The notes below the pieces were generated by a model, which did not search any database, was not told where the DNA came from, and worked only from the letters and a program-made list of their open reading frames with translations. The translations under genes and the position numbers were made by a program. From assembly GCA_017431145.1 (NCBI GenBank), contig JAFRLQ010000127.1, forward strand, positions 1 through 43,682: a stretch of DNA of 43,682 nucleotides, in the 5' to 3' direction. Positions 1 through 7,947 of the stretch are shown here, piece after piece; within the stretch, counting starts at the first letter, position 1, and every line of letters begins with the position of its first letter. This DNA is from Clostridia bacterium (GTDB lineage Bacteria; Bacillota; Clostridia; Christensenellales; Maliibacteriaceae).

Positions 1-1
1 C

Positions 2-184
2 TACCACATCGCGCTGGAAGTCTGCGGGATCGAGGCGCTGGTGGAGGAACTCAAGGGCAAGGGGATCATACCCGAGGATGCGCAGATCGGAAAGAATCCC
101 ACATTCTTCCCGTCAGGCATCAAGAACATCTTTTTTGACGGACCCGCAGGAGAACGGCTGGAGCTGTTTGAACTGGCACAGTAA
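2..184 (+). CDS. VOC (glyoxalase/bleomycin-resistance fold) protein, C-terminal part
   Basis: This is an open frame that enters from the left edge and stops at TAA 182-184, leaving about 60 residues. The visible piece has the closing pattern of a vicinal-oxygen-chelate half-module: a helix ending in a Gly-rich turn, then FFDGPAGERLELFEL, where the Glu of the LELFE strand is the usual metal ligand. The substrate cannot be inferred from this fragment. The following membrane-protein gene starts 18 nt downstream with its own GGAGTGA ribosome site, so the two may be cotranscribed. The family call is fairly secure and the exact activity is unknown. Confidence 0.7.
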   Translation, partial: YHIALEVCGIEALVEELKGKGIIPEDAQIGKNPTFFPSGIKNIFFDGPAGERLELFELAQ

Positions 185-202
185 AGCGGGAGTGAAGCGC
201 AT

Positions 203-943
203 ATGCAGGGCAAAGCATTGGACACGCTGATCGTCTGGTTTGTATTCGGCTATTTCCTGATCCTTTTCGCGGAACGCGTGCAGAGCGTGGCGCGAAGCGC
301 AAAGGACAAAAAGACGGGGTTTTTCGCATCGGGGTTCCATACGTATGTGAATCTGGTCACCGTACTGTCCCTTCTGGGGACGGTACTGCTTCTGATCCTG
401 AAAAACAGAGGATTCTTTGCCGCGCTTGCGGGACGCGGACAGGCGGACCTGTCCTGGCTCGCAGTGACCTGCGGCGTGATCCTTGTCGGGGGCATGGTAC
501 ATACGGAGCATACGGCGGCACCCGTCCAGTTTCTCGCATACGGCATGCTGATCGCGGCGATGATCCTGCGTACCGTACAGACGGCGCACGGCGCTGCAGT
601 GCCGTTCCGGTACTGGTATTCGCTCGTGTTCGTGACAGCGTTTTCCATGGCGATCCCCGTCATGTACCGGTCGAAGATCCGGCATGCGGCGCTCTTTCAT
701 GTGATCGAGGCGGTGACGGCGCTGGCGCTGGTGTTCTGTTTCACACTGATGCTGCGCGCATTGTTTCTCGGAAAAGGGGAGGACCTTCTCTGGTGGGTCC
801 CCATGCTGACTGCGTTTGTATGTGATTCCGCGATCCTTCTCATGCGGCGCAAAGAGGAAATCAATACTTTCGTGCTGATCTTTCTCATCGCTTCATGCGT
901 GCTGTTCTGTGCGGGAAGGATTCTGTTTCCACTGATCGGCTGA
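203..943 (+). CDS. Unknown multi-pass membrane protein
   Basis: This is a 246-residue protein dominated by hydrophobic segments. I count about seven likely membrane helices: near residues 8-25, 48-66, 85-102, 110-125, 138-155, 170-190 and 200-245, the last stretch holding two. Short loops rich in Arg/Lys separate them. I recognise no catalytic motif or transporter signature. The start ATG at 203 follows GGAGTGA with normal spacing. The gene probably shares a transcript with the upstream VOC gene and ends just before a strong bidirectional hairpin terminator. I do not recognise a named family. Confidence 0.75.
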   Translation: MQGKALDTLIVWFVFGYFLILFAERVQSVARSAKDKKTGFFASGFHTYVNLVTVLSLLGTVLLLILKNRGFFAALAGRGQADLSWLAVTCGVILVGGMVHTEHTAAPVQFLAYGMLIAAMILRTVQTAHGAAVPFRYWYSLVFVTAFSMAIPVMYRSKIRHAALFHVIEAVTALALVFCFTLMLRALFLGKGEDLLWWVPMLTAFVCDSAILLMRRKEEINTFVLIFLIASCVLFCAGRILFPLIG

Positions 944-962
944 TTGAAAAAAAGAAAACAAT

Positions 963-1006
963 AAAAAACTGTCTCATACCCGCAAAAGGATATGAGACAG
1001 TTTTTT
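963..1006. terminator. Bidirectional intrinsic terminator
   Basis: The 16-nt arms 963-978 and 991-1006 are perfectly complementary (core ACTGTCTCATA) around a 12-nt loop. The arms end in A and T runs, so the hairpin has a U-tract in either direction. It lies between the convergent membrane-protein gene and the end of the minus-strand glutamate synthase operon, and probably ends both transcripts. Confidence 0.9.
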
Positions 1007-1013
1007 TGATGTG

Positions 1014-1598
1014 TCAGGTATAGGTGCGGATGATCTCCTCCGCAGCTTTCCGCTTGGAGACGCACTGATCCATGGCTTGCTTTTCGATATAGTGATGTGC
1101 CTGCGGTTCGTCCATCTTCAGTTCCGAGATGAGGATCCATTTGGCGCGGTTCACGATACGGATCTCCTCCATCTTTTCCTCGAAGGAGAGCGTTTTCTGC
1201 GCCTGTCTGCGGAACTTTTCCCGCGCGCTTTCCATCCAGCCCAGCGCCAGAGTCAGGAGCGGAACGGAAAGCGGTCTTGAAAGAACGAAAACACCGTGTT
1301 CGGAGACCGTACTGAAGACGCCTTCGTAATACTCCGCGCGAATCAGAAGGAGCACGGCAGATTCCTTCGCGCCTGCGGCATCGATCGCAAACCCCGTGCC
1401 CGTATCATCGGGCAGAGGTGAATTGATGATCACGAAATCATAGGCCTGTTCATTCCATGCTCTTCTTGCCGCGCTGACGCTTTTCACAAAGCGCACCGGC
1501 GTATAATGCGATTCCGGAAGAAGAGAGGAGAGAGCCGTATTCAGTTTTTCCGATGCGGATACGACGAGCACGCTGTAGATCCGCTCTTTCAGGCTCAT
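1014..1598 (-). CDS. ANTAR-domain RNA-binding antiterminator with degenerate receiver
   Basis: This 194-residue protein has an N-terminal receiver-like half and a C-terminal ANTAR three-helix domain (about residues 138-194, with AEEIIRTY at the end). ANTAR proteins bind paired or single RNA hairpins with six-base loops and prevent termination; AmiR, NasR and EutV are classic members. The receiver lacks its hallmarks: the usual acidic pair after strand 1 is replaced by SAS, the phospho-acceptor position reads Asn59 (IINSPLP), and the conserved Lys region reads SRP. Classical phosphorylation is therefore unlikely, and no histidine kinase is nearby. It is the last gene of the glutamate synthase/glnA operon, 17 nt after glnA. 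The divergent leaders at 7872-8222 carry matching hexaloop hairpins, so I infer that it controls both nitrogen operons. Confidence 0.88.
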   Translation of the reverse strand: MSLKERIYSVLVVSASEKLNTALSSLLPESHYTPVRFVKSVSAARRAWNEQAYDFVIINSPLPDDTGTGFAIDAAGAKESAVLLLIRAEYYEGVFSTVSEHGVFVLSRPLSVPLLTLALGWMESAREKFRRQAQKTLSFEEKMEEIRIVNRAKWILISELKMDEPQAHHYIEKQAMDQCVSKRKAAEEIIRTYT

Positions 1599-1615
1599 AC
1601 TGGTTCTCCGGTTCG

Positions 1616-2836
1616 TCAGTTTCTGTTTTCGGGTTTGTAGATCTCAAGAAGCTGTGAAGGCAGACAAGCTTTCACAAACGGGCTCTCGGCCGCGGCGATC
1701 CAGGCTTCGGCATAGTTACTCGGAAGCGCTTCATACTTGGAAAGGACTTCGGGTGGCGCGGTATACAGGTTCAGATTGCTGGGTGCGCAAAGCGGAAGTT
1801 CCTTCCGGATGCCGTCCAGTGCGGCGCGGATCATCAGCGCAAAGGCGAGATAGGGATTCGCGTACGGATCGGGGGAGCGCAGCTCCATCCGGCGGTATTC
1901 GCCCGGCGCGGCAGGGATCCGGACGAGCTGAGAACGGTTTTCGGCGGACCAGGAGACATAACCCGGCGCTTTCTGCTTGCCCAGACGCAGGTAGGAATCC
2001 TCCGCGGGATTCAGAAATGCCGTCATGACGCGCGCGTGCTTCAGGACGCCTGCGATCATATGGGAAAAGATATCGCTGTCCGCACGGTCCTTCACGGACA
2101 TGTTGATATGGAAACCGTTGCCCGGTGCGTCCGCGAGAGGTTTGGCGGAGAAATCCGCGAAAAGGCCGTTTCGCTGCGCGATCGTACGCACGACTCTGCG
2201 GAACGTCATGGTGTTGTCTGCGGCGGTCAGCGCGTCGGAATAGCGGAAATCGATCTCGTTCTGTCCGGGCCCCTGCTCGTGATGGGAGCTCTCCGGACGG
2301 ATGCCCATCTTCTCAAGCGTCAGGCAGATCTCGCGGCGCACGTTTTCGCCGCGGTCGTCCGGCGCGATGTCCATATAGCCCGCTTCGTCATAGGGGATCT
2401 TCGTCGGCTTGCCGTTTTCATCAAGAAGGAAAAGGTAGAATTCCTGTTCCGCTCCGAAGGTGAAGTCGTAACCGGCATTTGCGGCGTCGGCTACTGCCTG
2501 TTTCAGAAGATTGCGCGTGTCACAGATGAATGGTGTGTTGTCGGGATAAGTGATGCGTGAAAACATCTGGACAACACGCCCGTGTTCCGGGCGCCAGGGC
2601 AGAGGAATCAGGGTATCCGGTTCCGGATGCAGCATGAGATCGCTCTTTTCTTCATCACCGAAACCGGCGATCGAGGACGCGTCGATCGCGATGCCGTACG
2701 CGAAAGCGCGCGGAAGCTCCTCCGGCATGATCGAGACGTTCTTCTGTCTGCCGAACACATCGCAAAAAGCCAGGCGGATGAACTTGACGTCCTCCTCCTG
2801 GGCATACTGAATGATCTCTGCTTTTGAATACTTCAT
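1616..2836 (-). CDS. glnA: Glutamine synthetase, GlnA (type I) family
   Basis: This 406-residue protein makes glutamine from glutamate, ammonia and ATP in the cytoplasm. Family landmarks are present in order: metal-binding FGAEQEF (E130, E132), HHEQGPGQNEIDF near 185-197, the GNGFHINMS segment with H243, NRSQLVRIPA near 305, and RMELRSPDPYANPYLAFA. It is shorter than typical GSI (about 440-470), mainly in the C-terminal half. An NLYTAPPE segment aligns with the classical adenylylation region and keeps the Tyr, but nothing here shows that it is modified. The start ATG follows AAAGGAGAT. It is the penultimate gene of the GOGAT operon, giving a GS-GOGAT pair on one transcript. A related activity such as gamma-glutamyl-amine synthesis cannot be excluded, but the context favours glutamine. 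Confidence 0.88.
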   Translation of the reverse strand: MKYSKAEIIQYAQEEDVKFIRLAFCDVFGRQKNVSIMPEELPRAFAYGIAIDASSIAGFGDEEKSDLMLHPEPDTLIPLPWRPEHGRVVQMFSRITYPDNTPFICDTRNLLKQAVADAANAGYDFTFGAEQEFYLFLLDENGKPTKIPYDEAGYMDIAPDDRGENVRREICLTLEKMGIRPESSHHEQGPGQNEIDFRYSDALTAADNTMTFRRVVRTIAQRNGLFADFSAKPLADAPGNGFHINMSVKDRADSDIFSHMIAGVLKHARVMTAFLNPAEDSYLRLGKQKAPGYVSWSAENRSQLVRIPAAPGEYRRMELRSPDPYANPYLAFALMIRAALDGIRKELPLCAPSNLNLYTAPPEVLSKYEALPSNYAEAWIAAAESPFVKACLPSQLLEIYKPENRN

Positions 2837-2858
2837 AGATAATCTCCTTTATCCGGGA

Positions 2859-3581
2859 TCAGTTGGCAACGTACATCCTCCTGTACGGGTTTTTGCTGTC
2901 CGGGGTGATGACTGTAAAAGGCGCGTCGAGCACCTGATCGATGTCGAGACTGAAAAGATCGCAGTATTCCCCAAGATATCCGCGCAGTTCCAGGAGATCC
3001 TCTTCGGCCGCAGGTTTTGCCGTGACCTGTTCGGGGAAAGTGACATCTTCGCATGCCGAGCGCAGGAACATTTTTCCGCCGTGCATGCCGGTGCAGGGGA
3101 AGAAACCGACGATTTTTTCATCCGGTGTGTCCAGATTCAGTACGGCGATCACACCGCCCGCCTGATACTCGCCGAGGAAGCTGCCGGCTTTTCCGCCGAT
3201 GATGAGAATGGGAAACTTCTCTTTGTAGGCTTTCATGTGGATGCCTGCGCGGTAGCCTGCGTTTCTGCGGATGTAGATCCTTCCGCCGCGCATGGAATAA
3301 CCCGGAGCGTCTCCCGCGCTTCCGTGGATCGCGATCTTCCCGTCGTTCATCGTATCGCCGACAGCGTCCTGCGCGTTTCCGCGCACGGTGATGCTCCCGC
3401 CGTTGAGATAGGCGCCCAGCGCGTTTCCGGGGATCCCGCGGATCTCGACATCGCAGCCGGACATACCCGCCGCGATAAAACGCTGTCCGCAGCAGGATTC
3501 GATAACACAGCTGTCCTTTGCATTGCGGATCTGTTCATTCAGGGAACGGTGATCGAGTTTCTCAGCCTGAATCACGTTCAT
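2859..3581 (-). CDS. GltB C-terminal-type GXGXG domain subunit of split glutamate synthase
   Basis: This 240-residue protein is a right-handed beta-helix with repeated G-x-x-G-x-x-G spacing, for example IRGIPGNALGAYLNGG and GDAPGYSMRGGRIYI. In conventional GltB this domain is the C-terminal structural part of the glutamate synthase large subunit; in archaea and many Clostridia it is a separate gene. It has no catalytic residues of its own and should act as a scaffold packed against the FMN subunit. Its ATG overlaps the stop of the FAD oxidoreductase by one base (TAATG), indicating translational coupling, and GAGGTG supplies the ribosome site. It may instead be called an FwdC/FmdC-like domain protein, but the neighbours point to glutamate synthase. 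Confidence 0.85.
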   Translation of the reverse strand: MNVIQAEKLDHRSLNEQIRNAKDSCVIESCCGQRFIAAGMSGCDVEIRGIPGNALGAYLNGGSITVRGNAQDAVGDTMNDGKIAIHGSAGDAPGYSMRGGRIYIRRNAGYRAGIHMKAYKEKFPILIIGGKAGSFLGEYQAGGVIAVLNLDTPDEKIVGFFPCTGMHGGKMFLRSACEDVTFPEQVTAKPAAEEDLLELRGYLGEYCDLFSLDIDQVLDAPFTVITPDSKNPYRRMYVAN

Positions 3582-4813
3582 TAAACCACACCTCCGAATT
3601 TTTTTCTACGCGCCTCAGAAGAAAACGCGGCTGTTGTCGCCATATGCCTCATTGCCTCAAAATCCAGAGAGGAAAGAGGAGTCTTTTCACGGATCATGGA
3701 AGTATAGATGCCTGCGCGCTCCTGCCTGCCAACGAGGATGAAGCCTTTGAGCAGATCGTCTTTCGTATAAAGACGCTTGAGGGACCGTTCGTCCTTTTCT
3801 TCATACAAATCGCCTTCATAGACGCCTGCTGTCATGATGTGCAGACCGAAAAAGCCGATCGCGTTCATCGGGATCCCCTTGTCGAATGAAGAGGAGCTGC
3901 CCGCCATGCTGACGCCTGCGGTATATCCTTGCATCACGGCGTTGGGAAGAAGCGCTAGCACACGCTTCGTGCCTGTCGAAAGGTCGTATCCCTGTGCGCA
4001 GTCTCCTGCCGCCCAGATCCCGCACACAGAAGTGCGCATACAGGAGTCGACGAGGATGCCGCGGTCTGTTTCACCGCCGATATCCCGCAGAAGACTTGTG
4101 TTCGCGCGTACGCCGACCGCGAGGACGAGCACGTCAAAGGGGATCGAGGCGCCGCTTTTCGTCTGCGCGCGGTCATGTTCAAACAGGACCGCGCTGTCTT
4201 TCAGACAGAAACGGATCCCGTGTTCTTCCAGATGCCGCTGCACGATGCCGGCGCTTTCCGCATCGAGGATGCTGGAGAGCACCCGGTCCGCCAGATCGCA
4301 CACCGTGACCTGCGCCACACGTGCACGGATCCCTTCCGCGCATTTGAGCCCGATGAGCCCCGCACCGACGATCAGCACGCGGCTTTCCGGAGTCAGCGCT
4401 TTTTCAAGGGCAAGCGCGTCGTCCAATGTCAGAAAGGAGAATCTGTTTTCGACGGTGTCCAGCCCCTCGAATGGAGGAACGAAAGGGGAGGAGCCCGTCG
4501 CAAGACAAAGGGCGGTGTACGGGAGCACGCTCCCGTCGTCCAGTTCAATTTCCTGGGCGTCTTTCCGGATCCGGACGGCTTTCCGCCCGCGGTGCACGCT
4601 GCAGTTCGCGCTGTCGTAGAAATCCTGCGAACGGTAGCGCATGCGGGAAAGATCCGTTTTTCCCTCAAGATAATAGGAGATGAGCGGACGGCAGTAAACG
4701 TCATGTCGTTCCGCGGAAACGACATCGATGCTGCCTGCGGGGTCCGTGCTTCGTATTCCTTCGATGCATGCCGCCGCCGCGACGCCGTTGCCGATGATCA
4801 CATATCGGTTCAT
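3581..4813 (-). CDS. NAD(P)/FAD-dependent oxidoreductase of the glutamate synthase operon
   Basis: This flavoprotein of about 410 residues has two Rossmann folds. The FAD motif is at the N-terminus (VIIGNGVAAAACIEGI), the NAD(P) motif is VLIVGAGLIGLKCAEG near residue 145, and the late FAD motif is GIWAAGDCAQ. It resembles nitrite-reductase NirB-like or rubredoxin-reductase-like FAD enzymes and GltD functional analogues. I infer that it feeds electrons from NAD(P)H through the adjacent polyferredoxin to the FMN/Fe-S glutamate synthase core. I place the start at the ATG at 4813, which follows GGGGGTGAAAACAGA, although the frame stays open to 4837 and overlaps the ferredoxin gene. The stop overlaps the next start. 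Confidence 0.85.
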   Translation of the reverse strand: MNRYVIIGNGVAAAACIEGIRSTDPAGSIDVVSAERHDVYCRPLISYYLEGKTDLSRMRYRSQDFYDSANCSVHRGRKAVRIRKDAQEIELDDGSVLPYTALCLATGSSPFVPPFEGLDTVENRFSFLTLDDALALEKALTPESRVLIVGAGLIGLKCAEGIRARVAQVTVCDLADRVLSSILDAESAGIVQRHLEEHGIRFCLKDSAVLFEHDRAQTKSGASIPFDVLVLAVGVRANTSLLRDIGGETDRGILVDSCMRTSVCGIWAAGDCAQGYDLSTGTKRVLALLPNAVMQGYTAGVSMAGSSSSFDKGIPMNAIGFFGLHIMTAGVYEGDLYEEKDERSLKRLYTKDDLLKGFILVGRQERAGIYTSMIREKTPLSSLDFEAMRHMATTAAFSSEARRKKFGGVV

Positions 4814-4820
4814 TCTGTTT

Positions 4821-5258
4821 TCACCCCCGGTCCTCATAGACGATCGCCCGGTTCGGGCAGCCCTTCACGCAGGCGGGTTCTCCCGCGCTGTTCGTCATGC
4901 ACAGCTCGCATTTCTGCATCACGCCGTTTTCGTTCGGTGCCAGCGCGCCGTAGGGACATACCAGCACGCAGGTCAGGCAGCCGACGCATTTGTCCTGGTT
5001 CACACGGATCATGCCGTCTTCCTTGAACAGCGCGCCTGCGATGCAGCATCTGACGCACAGGGGATCCTCGCAGTGCCGGCAGGACACGGCGTAGGTGACG
5101 GATTCGTTCCCCTCGATGTGGATCCGGGGATAAAGGGGCTTTCCCTTCAGCGCCAGCGCCATGTCGGTCATTCCGGAATTGGCGAAGGCGCAGTTGTATT
5201 CGCACAGGTGACAGGACAGGCACCATTCTTCCTTTACATAGATGCGCTTCATGCTCAT
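4821..5258 (-). CDS. 4Fe-4S polyferredoxin (HycB/DmsB-like), glutamate synthase electron carrier
   Basis: This 145-residue protein is full of cysteine clusters: WCLSCHLCEYNC near the start, CRHCEDPLCVRCC, CVGCLTCVLVCPYGA, and a last set with CELC and CVKGCPNRA. The arrangement fits four cubane clusters as in HycB/DmsB electron-transfer subunits. It has no signal peptide, so it is cytoplasmic. Its ATG overlaps the TGA of the glutamate synthase core gene (ATGA). Its position between the core and the FAD enzyme suggests that it wires the flavoprotein to the Fe-S/FMN subunit. The function is inferred from motifs and operon position. Confidence 0.88.
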   Translation of the reverse strand: MSMKRIYVKEEWCLSCHLCEYNCAFANSGMTDMALALKGKPLYPRIHIEGNESVTYAVSCRHCEDPLCVRCCIAGALFKEDGMIRVNQDKCVGCLTCVLVCPYGALAPNENGVMQKCELCMTNSAGEPACVKGCPNRAIVYEDRG

Positions 5259-6760
5259 TCACCCGCGTGGGAGATCCCGAGGATCTCCAGTTCCTTTTCA
5301 TTCAGTCCGACACCGCGCAGCATCAGACGGTTTCCGCGCAGCGCTTCGATGGAGTTGATCCCCATGCCGCCCATGATCTCCATGATCTCATGGCGCCACG
5401 CGGTCATAAGATTGACGAGTCGTTCGCTTCCGATATCCGGATTCAGACGTTTGACCAGATTCGGACGCTGGGTCGCGATGCCCCAGTTGCATTTTCCTGT
5501 CTGGCAGGTCCGGCAAAGATGACAGCCGAGCGCAAGAAGCGCCGCGGTCGCGATGTAACAGGCGTCCGCGCCGAGCGCGATCGCCTTGATGACGTCCGCC
5601 GCGCACCGGATCGAACCGCCGGCCACGAGAGAGACATTGTTGCGGATGCCTTCCTCGCGCAGGCGCGTGTCGACGCTGGCAAGCGCCAGCTCGATCGGAA
5701 TGCCGACGTTGTTCCGGATCATCGTCGGGGCGGCGCCGGTCCCGCCGCGGAAACCGTCGATGGCGATGATGTCCGCGCCGCTTCGCGCGATGCCGCTTGC
5801 GATCGCCGCGATATTGTGCACCGCTGCTACCTTCACGATTACGGGCTTGCGGTACTGCGTCGCCTCCTTCAGCGAGTAGACCAGCTGGCGCAGGTCCTCG
5901 ATGGAGTAGATGTCATGATGCGGGGCGGGGGAGATCGCGTCGGATCCTTCCGGGATCATTCTGGTGCGGGAGACGTCTCCCACGATCTTCGCGCCGGGAA
6001 GATGACCGCCGATCCCTGGCTTTGCGCCCTGACCCATCTTGATCTCGATGGCGGCGCCGGCTTCCAGATAATCCTCGTGCACGCCGAAACGCCCGCTGGC
6101 CACCTGAACGACGGTATTGGCGCCGTATCGATAAAAGTCCTCATGCAGTCCGCCTTCTCCGGTGTTGTACAGGATCCCCAGCTGCTCGGCTGCCCGCGCC
6201 AGAGACGCGTGCGCGTTGTAACTGATGGAGCCGTAGCTCATGGCGGAGAACATGACCGGCATGGAAAGCGCGATCTGAGGCGGAAGCACGCAGCGGATCC
6301 TGCCGTCTTCACCGCGCTCGATCCGGTCCGGCTTTTTCCCGAGGAAGACGCGGGTCTCCATGGGTTCGCGCAGAGGATCGATCGAGGGATTGGTGACCTG
6401 GGAAGCGTTGATCAGGATCCGGTCCCAGTAAACGGGAAGGGGTTCTGGGTTTCCCATGGAGGAAAGCAGCACGCCTCCGGTCGCGGCCTGTTTATAGACC
6501 TGCCGGATCGTTTCATTCGTCCAGTTGGCGTTTTCGCGCAGCGTGCAGCTGCTTTTTACGATCTTCAGCGCGCGTGTGGGACAAAGCGACACACAGCGCT
6601 GGCAGTTCACGCATTTGCTCTCGTCGCTCACCATCATGCCGCGCTCCTCGCTGTACTGATGGACCTCATTGGCGCACTGTCTTTCGCAGACCCGGCAGGC
6701 GATGCACCGCGACTCGTTCCGTATGACTTCAAATTCGGGATACAGGAAATCGATACCCAT
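5255..6760 (-). CDS. Glutamate synthase core subunit (ferredoxin domain plus GltS FMN barrel)
   Basis: This protein of about 501 residues has an N-terminal two-cluster ferredoxin (CIACRVCERQC and CVNCQRCVSLCP within residues 18-75), then the FMN-binding TIM-barrel of glutamate synthase. Barrel hallmarks are MSYGSIS, GQGAKPGIGGHLPG, ISPAPHHDIYSIEDL, DGFRGGTGAAP and the 3Fe-4S ligands CHLCRTCQTGKC. It reduces 2-oxoglutarate plus ammonia delivered from glutamine to glutamate. The amidotransferase and GXGXG domains, fused in standard GltB, are separate neighbouring genes here, as in archaeal and many clostridial systems. I place the start at ATG 6760, which overlaps the preceding TGA (TGATG); the frame could also begin at TTG 6763. 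Confidence 0.92.
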   Translation of the reverse strand: MGIDFLYPEFEVIRNESRCIACRVCERQCANEVHQYSEERGMMVSDESKCVNCQRCVSLCPTRALKIVKSSCTLRENANWTNETIRQVYKQAATGGVLLSSMGNPEPLPVYWDRILINASQVTNPSIDPLREPMETRVFLGKKPDRIERGEDGRIRCVLPPQIALSMPVMFSAMSYGSISYNAHASLARAAEQLGILYNTGEGGLHEDFYRYGANTVVQVASGRFGVHEDYLEAGAAIEIKMGQGAKPGIGGHLPGAKIVGDVSRTRMIPEGSDAISPAPHHDIYSIEDLRQLVYSLKEATQYRKPVIVKVAAVHNIAAIASGIARSGADIIAIDGFRGGTGAAPTMIRNNVGIPIELALASVDTRLREEGIRNNVSLVAGGSIRCAADVIKAIALGADACYIATAALLALGCHLCRTCQTGKCNWGIATQRPNLVKRLNPDIGSERLVNLMTAWRHEIMEIMGGMGINSIEALRGNRLMLRGVGLNEKELEILGISHAGE

Positions 6761-7854
6761 CAATACGCACCTTCTTTCACTTGGATGATGACCGCTTCGC
6801 CTCCGGTCGGCGACCAGATATGATCCGCGTCCGGTTCCATCGCCCGGATCGCAGCCTCCTCGCTGGCGATATAAACAAAGCCGTCCTTTTCGCTGACGAC
6901 CATGGACCGCAGCTTCAAACGGTCGTTGAGCGCCATGAGACCGCCGCTGAATCCCAGCACGATCGAAAAGGGACCGGTGACAAGGAGACTCGGGAAAACG
7001 GTTCGCAGATAGGAAAGGCGTGCCTTTCGCTCTTCGTCCTTTTCCTGCGCGATCGTGCTCCAGAACGGCGCGGCGATGACGTTCGCGGCTTCTTCAAGTG
7101 AGAGCCCCTGCCTGCGTACGAGATAGTCCAGGATATAGGTCATGACTTCCGTGTCCGTGAGGAGCGTGCAGCGGTAGCCGAACATCTCGATGAACCTGCG
7201 GTTCGCGTCATAAGAGGAGATCTCGCCGTTGTGGACGACGGAATAGTCCAGCAGCGTGAACGGATGCGCGCCGCCCCACCAGCCGGGCGTGTTGGTGGGA
7301 TAGCGTCCGTGCGACGTCCAGGAATAACCGCTGTACTCTTCAAGGCGGTAGTATCGGCTCACGTCCTCGGGGAAGCCGACGGCTTTGAACGCGCCCATGT
7401 TCTTTCCGCTGGAAAACACATGCGCGCCTTTCCATTCCGCGTTGATCCGCATCACCGTGCGCGCGACGAATTCCTTTTCGTCCAGCTGCAGGTCCCGAAG
7501 CACGGACTGAAGCGGCGCGACGAAGTACCGCCAGACGATCGGTTCGTCCGTGATCTGGGGGATCTTGACCGTCGGAATGCGTTCGGACTGCACGATCTCG
7601 AAAGATTCTCTCAGAAATGCCTCACAGCTTTTGCGCGTGTCGCGGCTGTCAAAAAACATATGCAGCGCGTAAAAATCCCTGTACTGCGGATAGATCCCGT
7701 ATCCCGCAAAACCGCCGCCCAGACCGTTGGAGCGGTCGCGCATGGGGACCATGGCGCGGGTGATTGTTTCGCCTGAGATCCGCGTGCCGTCCCGGGAGAT
7801 CACTGCTGCGATCGCGCACCCGGAGGGGATGCGTATCTGGCCTTCTTTTTTCAT
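6760..7854 (-). CDS. Class II glutamine amidotransferase subunit of split glutamate synthase
   Basis: This 364-residue protein hydrolyses glutamine and passes ammonia to the FMN subunit. The Ntn-type nucleophile is most likely Cys13 (PSGCAIAA), so a short propeptide would have to be removed. Other family landmarks are GLGGGFAGYGIYP, the TSHGRYPTN stretch and VVHNGEISSYDANR, which is the glutamine-binding loop of GltB/PurF-type domains. It is the first gene of the minus operon. Start choice: ATG 7854 has AAAGGA 11 nt upstream and AGGGG immediately before it. Its leader contains the ANTAR-type hexaloop and terminator. Upstream annotation as GltB or PurF is common, but it lacks the phosphoribosyltransferase half of PurF. 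Confidence 0.88.
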   Translation of the reverse strand: MKKEGQIRIPSGCAIAAVISRDGTRISGETITRAMVPMRDRSNGLGGGFAGYGIYPQYRDFYALHMFFDSRDTRKSCEAFLRESFEIVQSERIPTVKIPQITDEPIVWRYFVAPLQSVLRDLQLDEKEFVARTVMRINAEWKGAHVFSSGKNMGAFKAVGFPEDVSRYYRLEEYSGYSWTSHGRYPTNTPGWWGGAHPFTLLDYSVVHNGEISSYDANRRFIEMFGYRCTLLTDTEVMTYILDYLVRRQGLSLEEAANVIAAPFWSTIAQEKDEERKARLSYLRTVFPSLLVTGPFSIVLGFSGGLMALNDRLKLRSMVVSEKDGFVYIASEEAAIRAMEPDADHIWSPTGGEAVIIQVKEGAY

Positions 7855-7871
7855 TCCCCTTTTGTTCCTTT

Positions 7872-7935
7872 CAAAAAGAAAAGCAAAGACGTTTATCAGT
7901 GCGCGGTGATCCCGCGCATCTATGAACGCCTTTGC
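7872..7935 (-). terminator. Leader terminator (attenuator) of the glutamate synthase operon
   Basis: On the minus strand an outer stem pairs GCAAAGGCGTT (7935-7925) with AAACGTCTTTGC (7894-7883). An inner stem pairs TGCGCGG (7918-7912) with CCGCGCA (7906-7900). A T-rich tract TTTTCTTTTT follows at 7882-7873. It lies inside the 5' leader, well before the first start codon, so it can abort transcription. Its 5' arm overlaps the hexaloop hairpin 7921-7940, so the two structures exclude each other. Confidence 0.8.
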
Positions 7936-7940
7936 TCATA
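7921..7940 (-). promoter_or_regulatory. ANTAR-type hexaloop hairpin (antiterminator), glutamate synthase leader
   Basis: The minus-strand RNA folds as TATGAGC, loop AAAGGC, GTTCATA: a 7-bp stem (one G-U pair) with a six-base loop. A at loop position 1 and G at position 4 is the signature established for ANTAR-protein target hairpins. The hairpin sits at the predicted 5' end of the transcript. It uses bases needed by the downstream terminator, which is the expected geometry for protein-stabilised antitermination. Confidence 0.75.
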
Positions 7941-7947
7941 TGCAAGC

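Noticed and set aside
5267-6823. Long plus-strand frame (518 codons) opposite the glutamate synthase core
   Set aside because: It is a shadow of the minus-strand gene, with no ribosome site and no recognisable domain.
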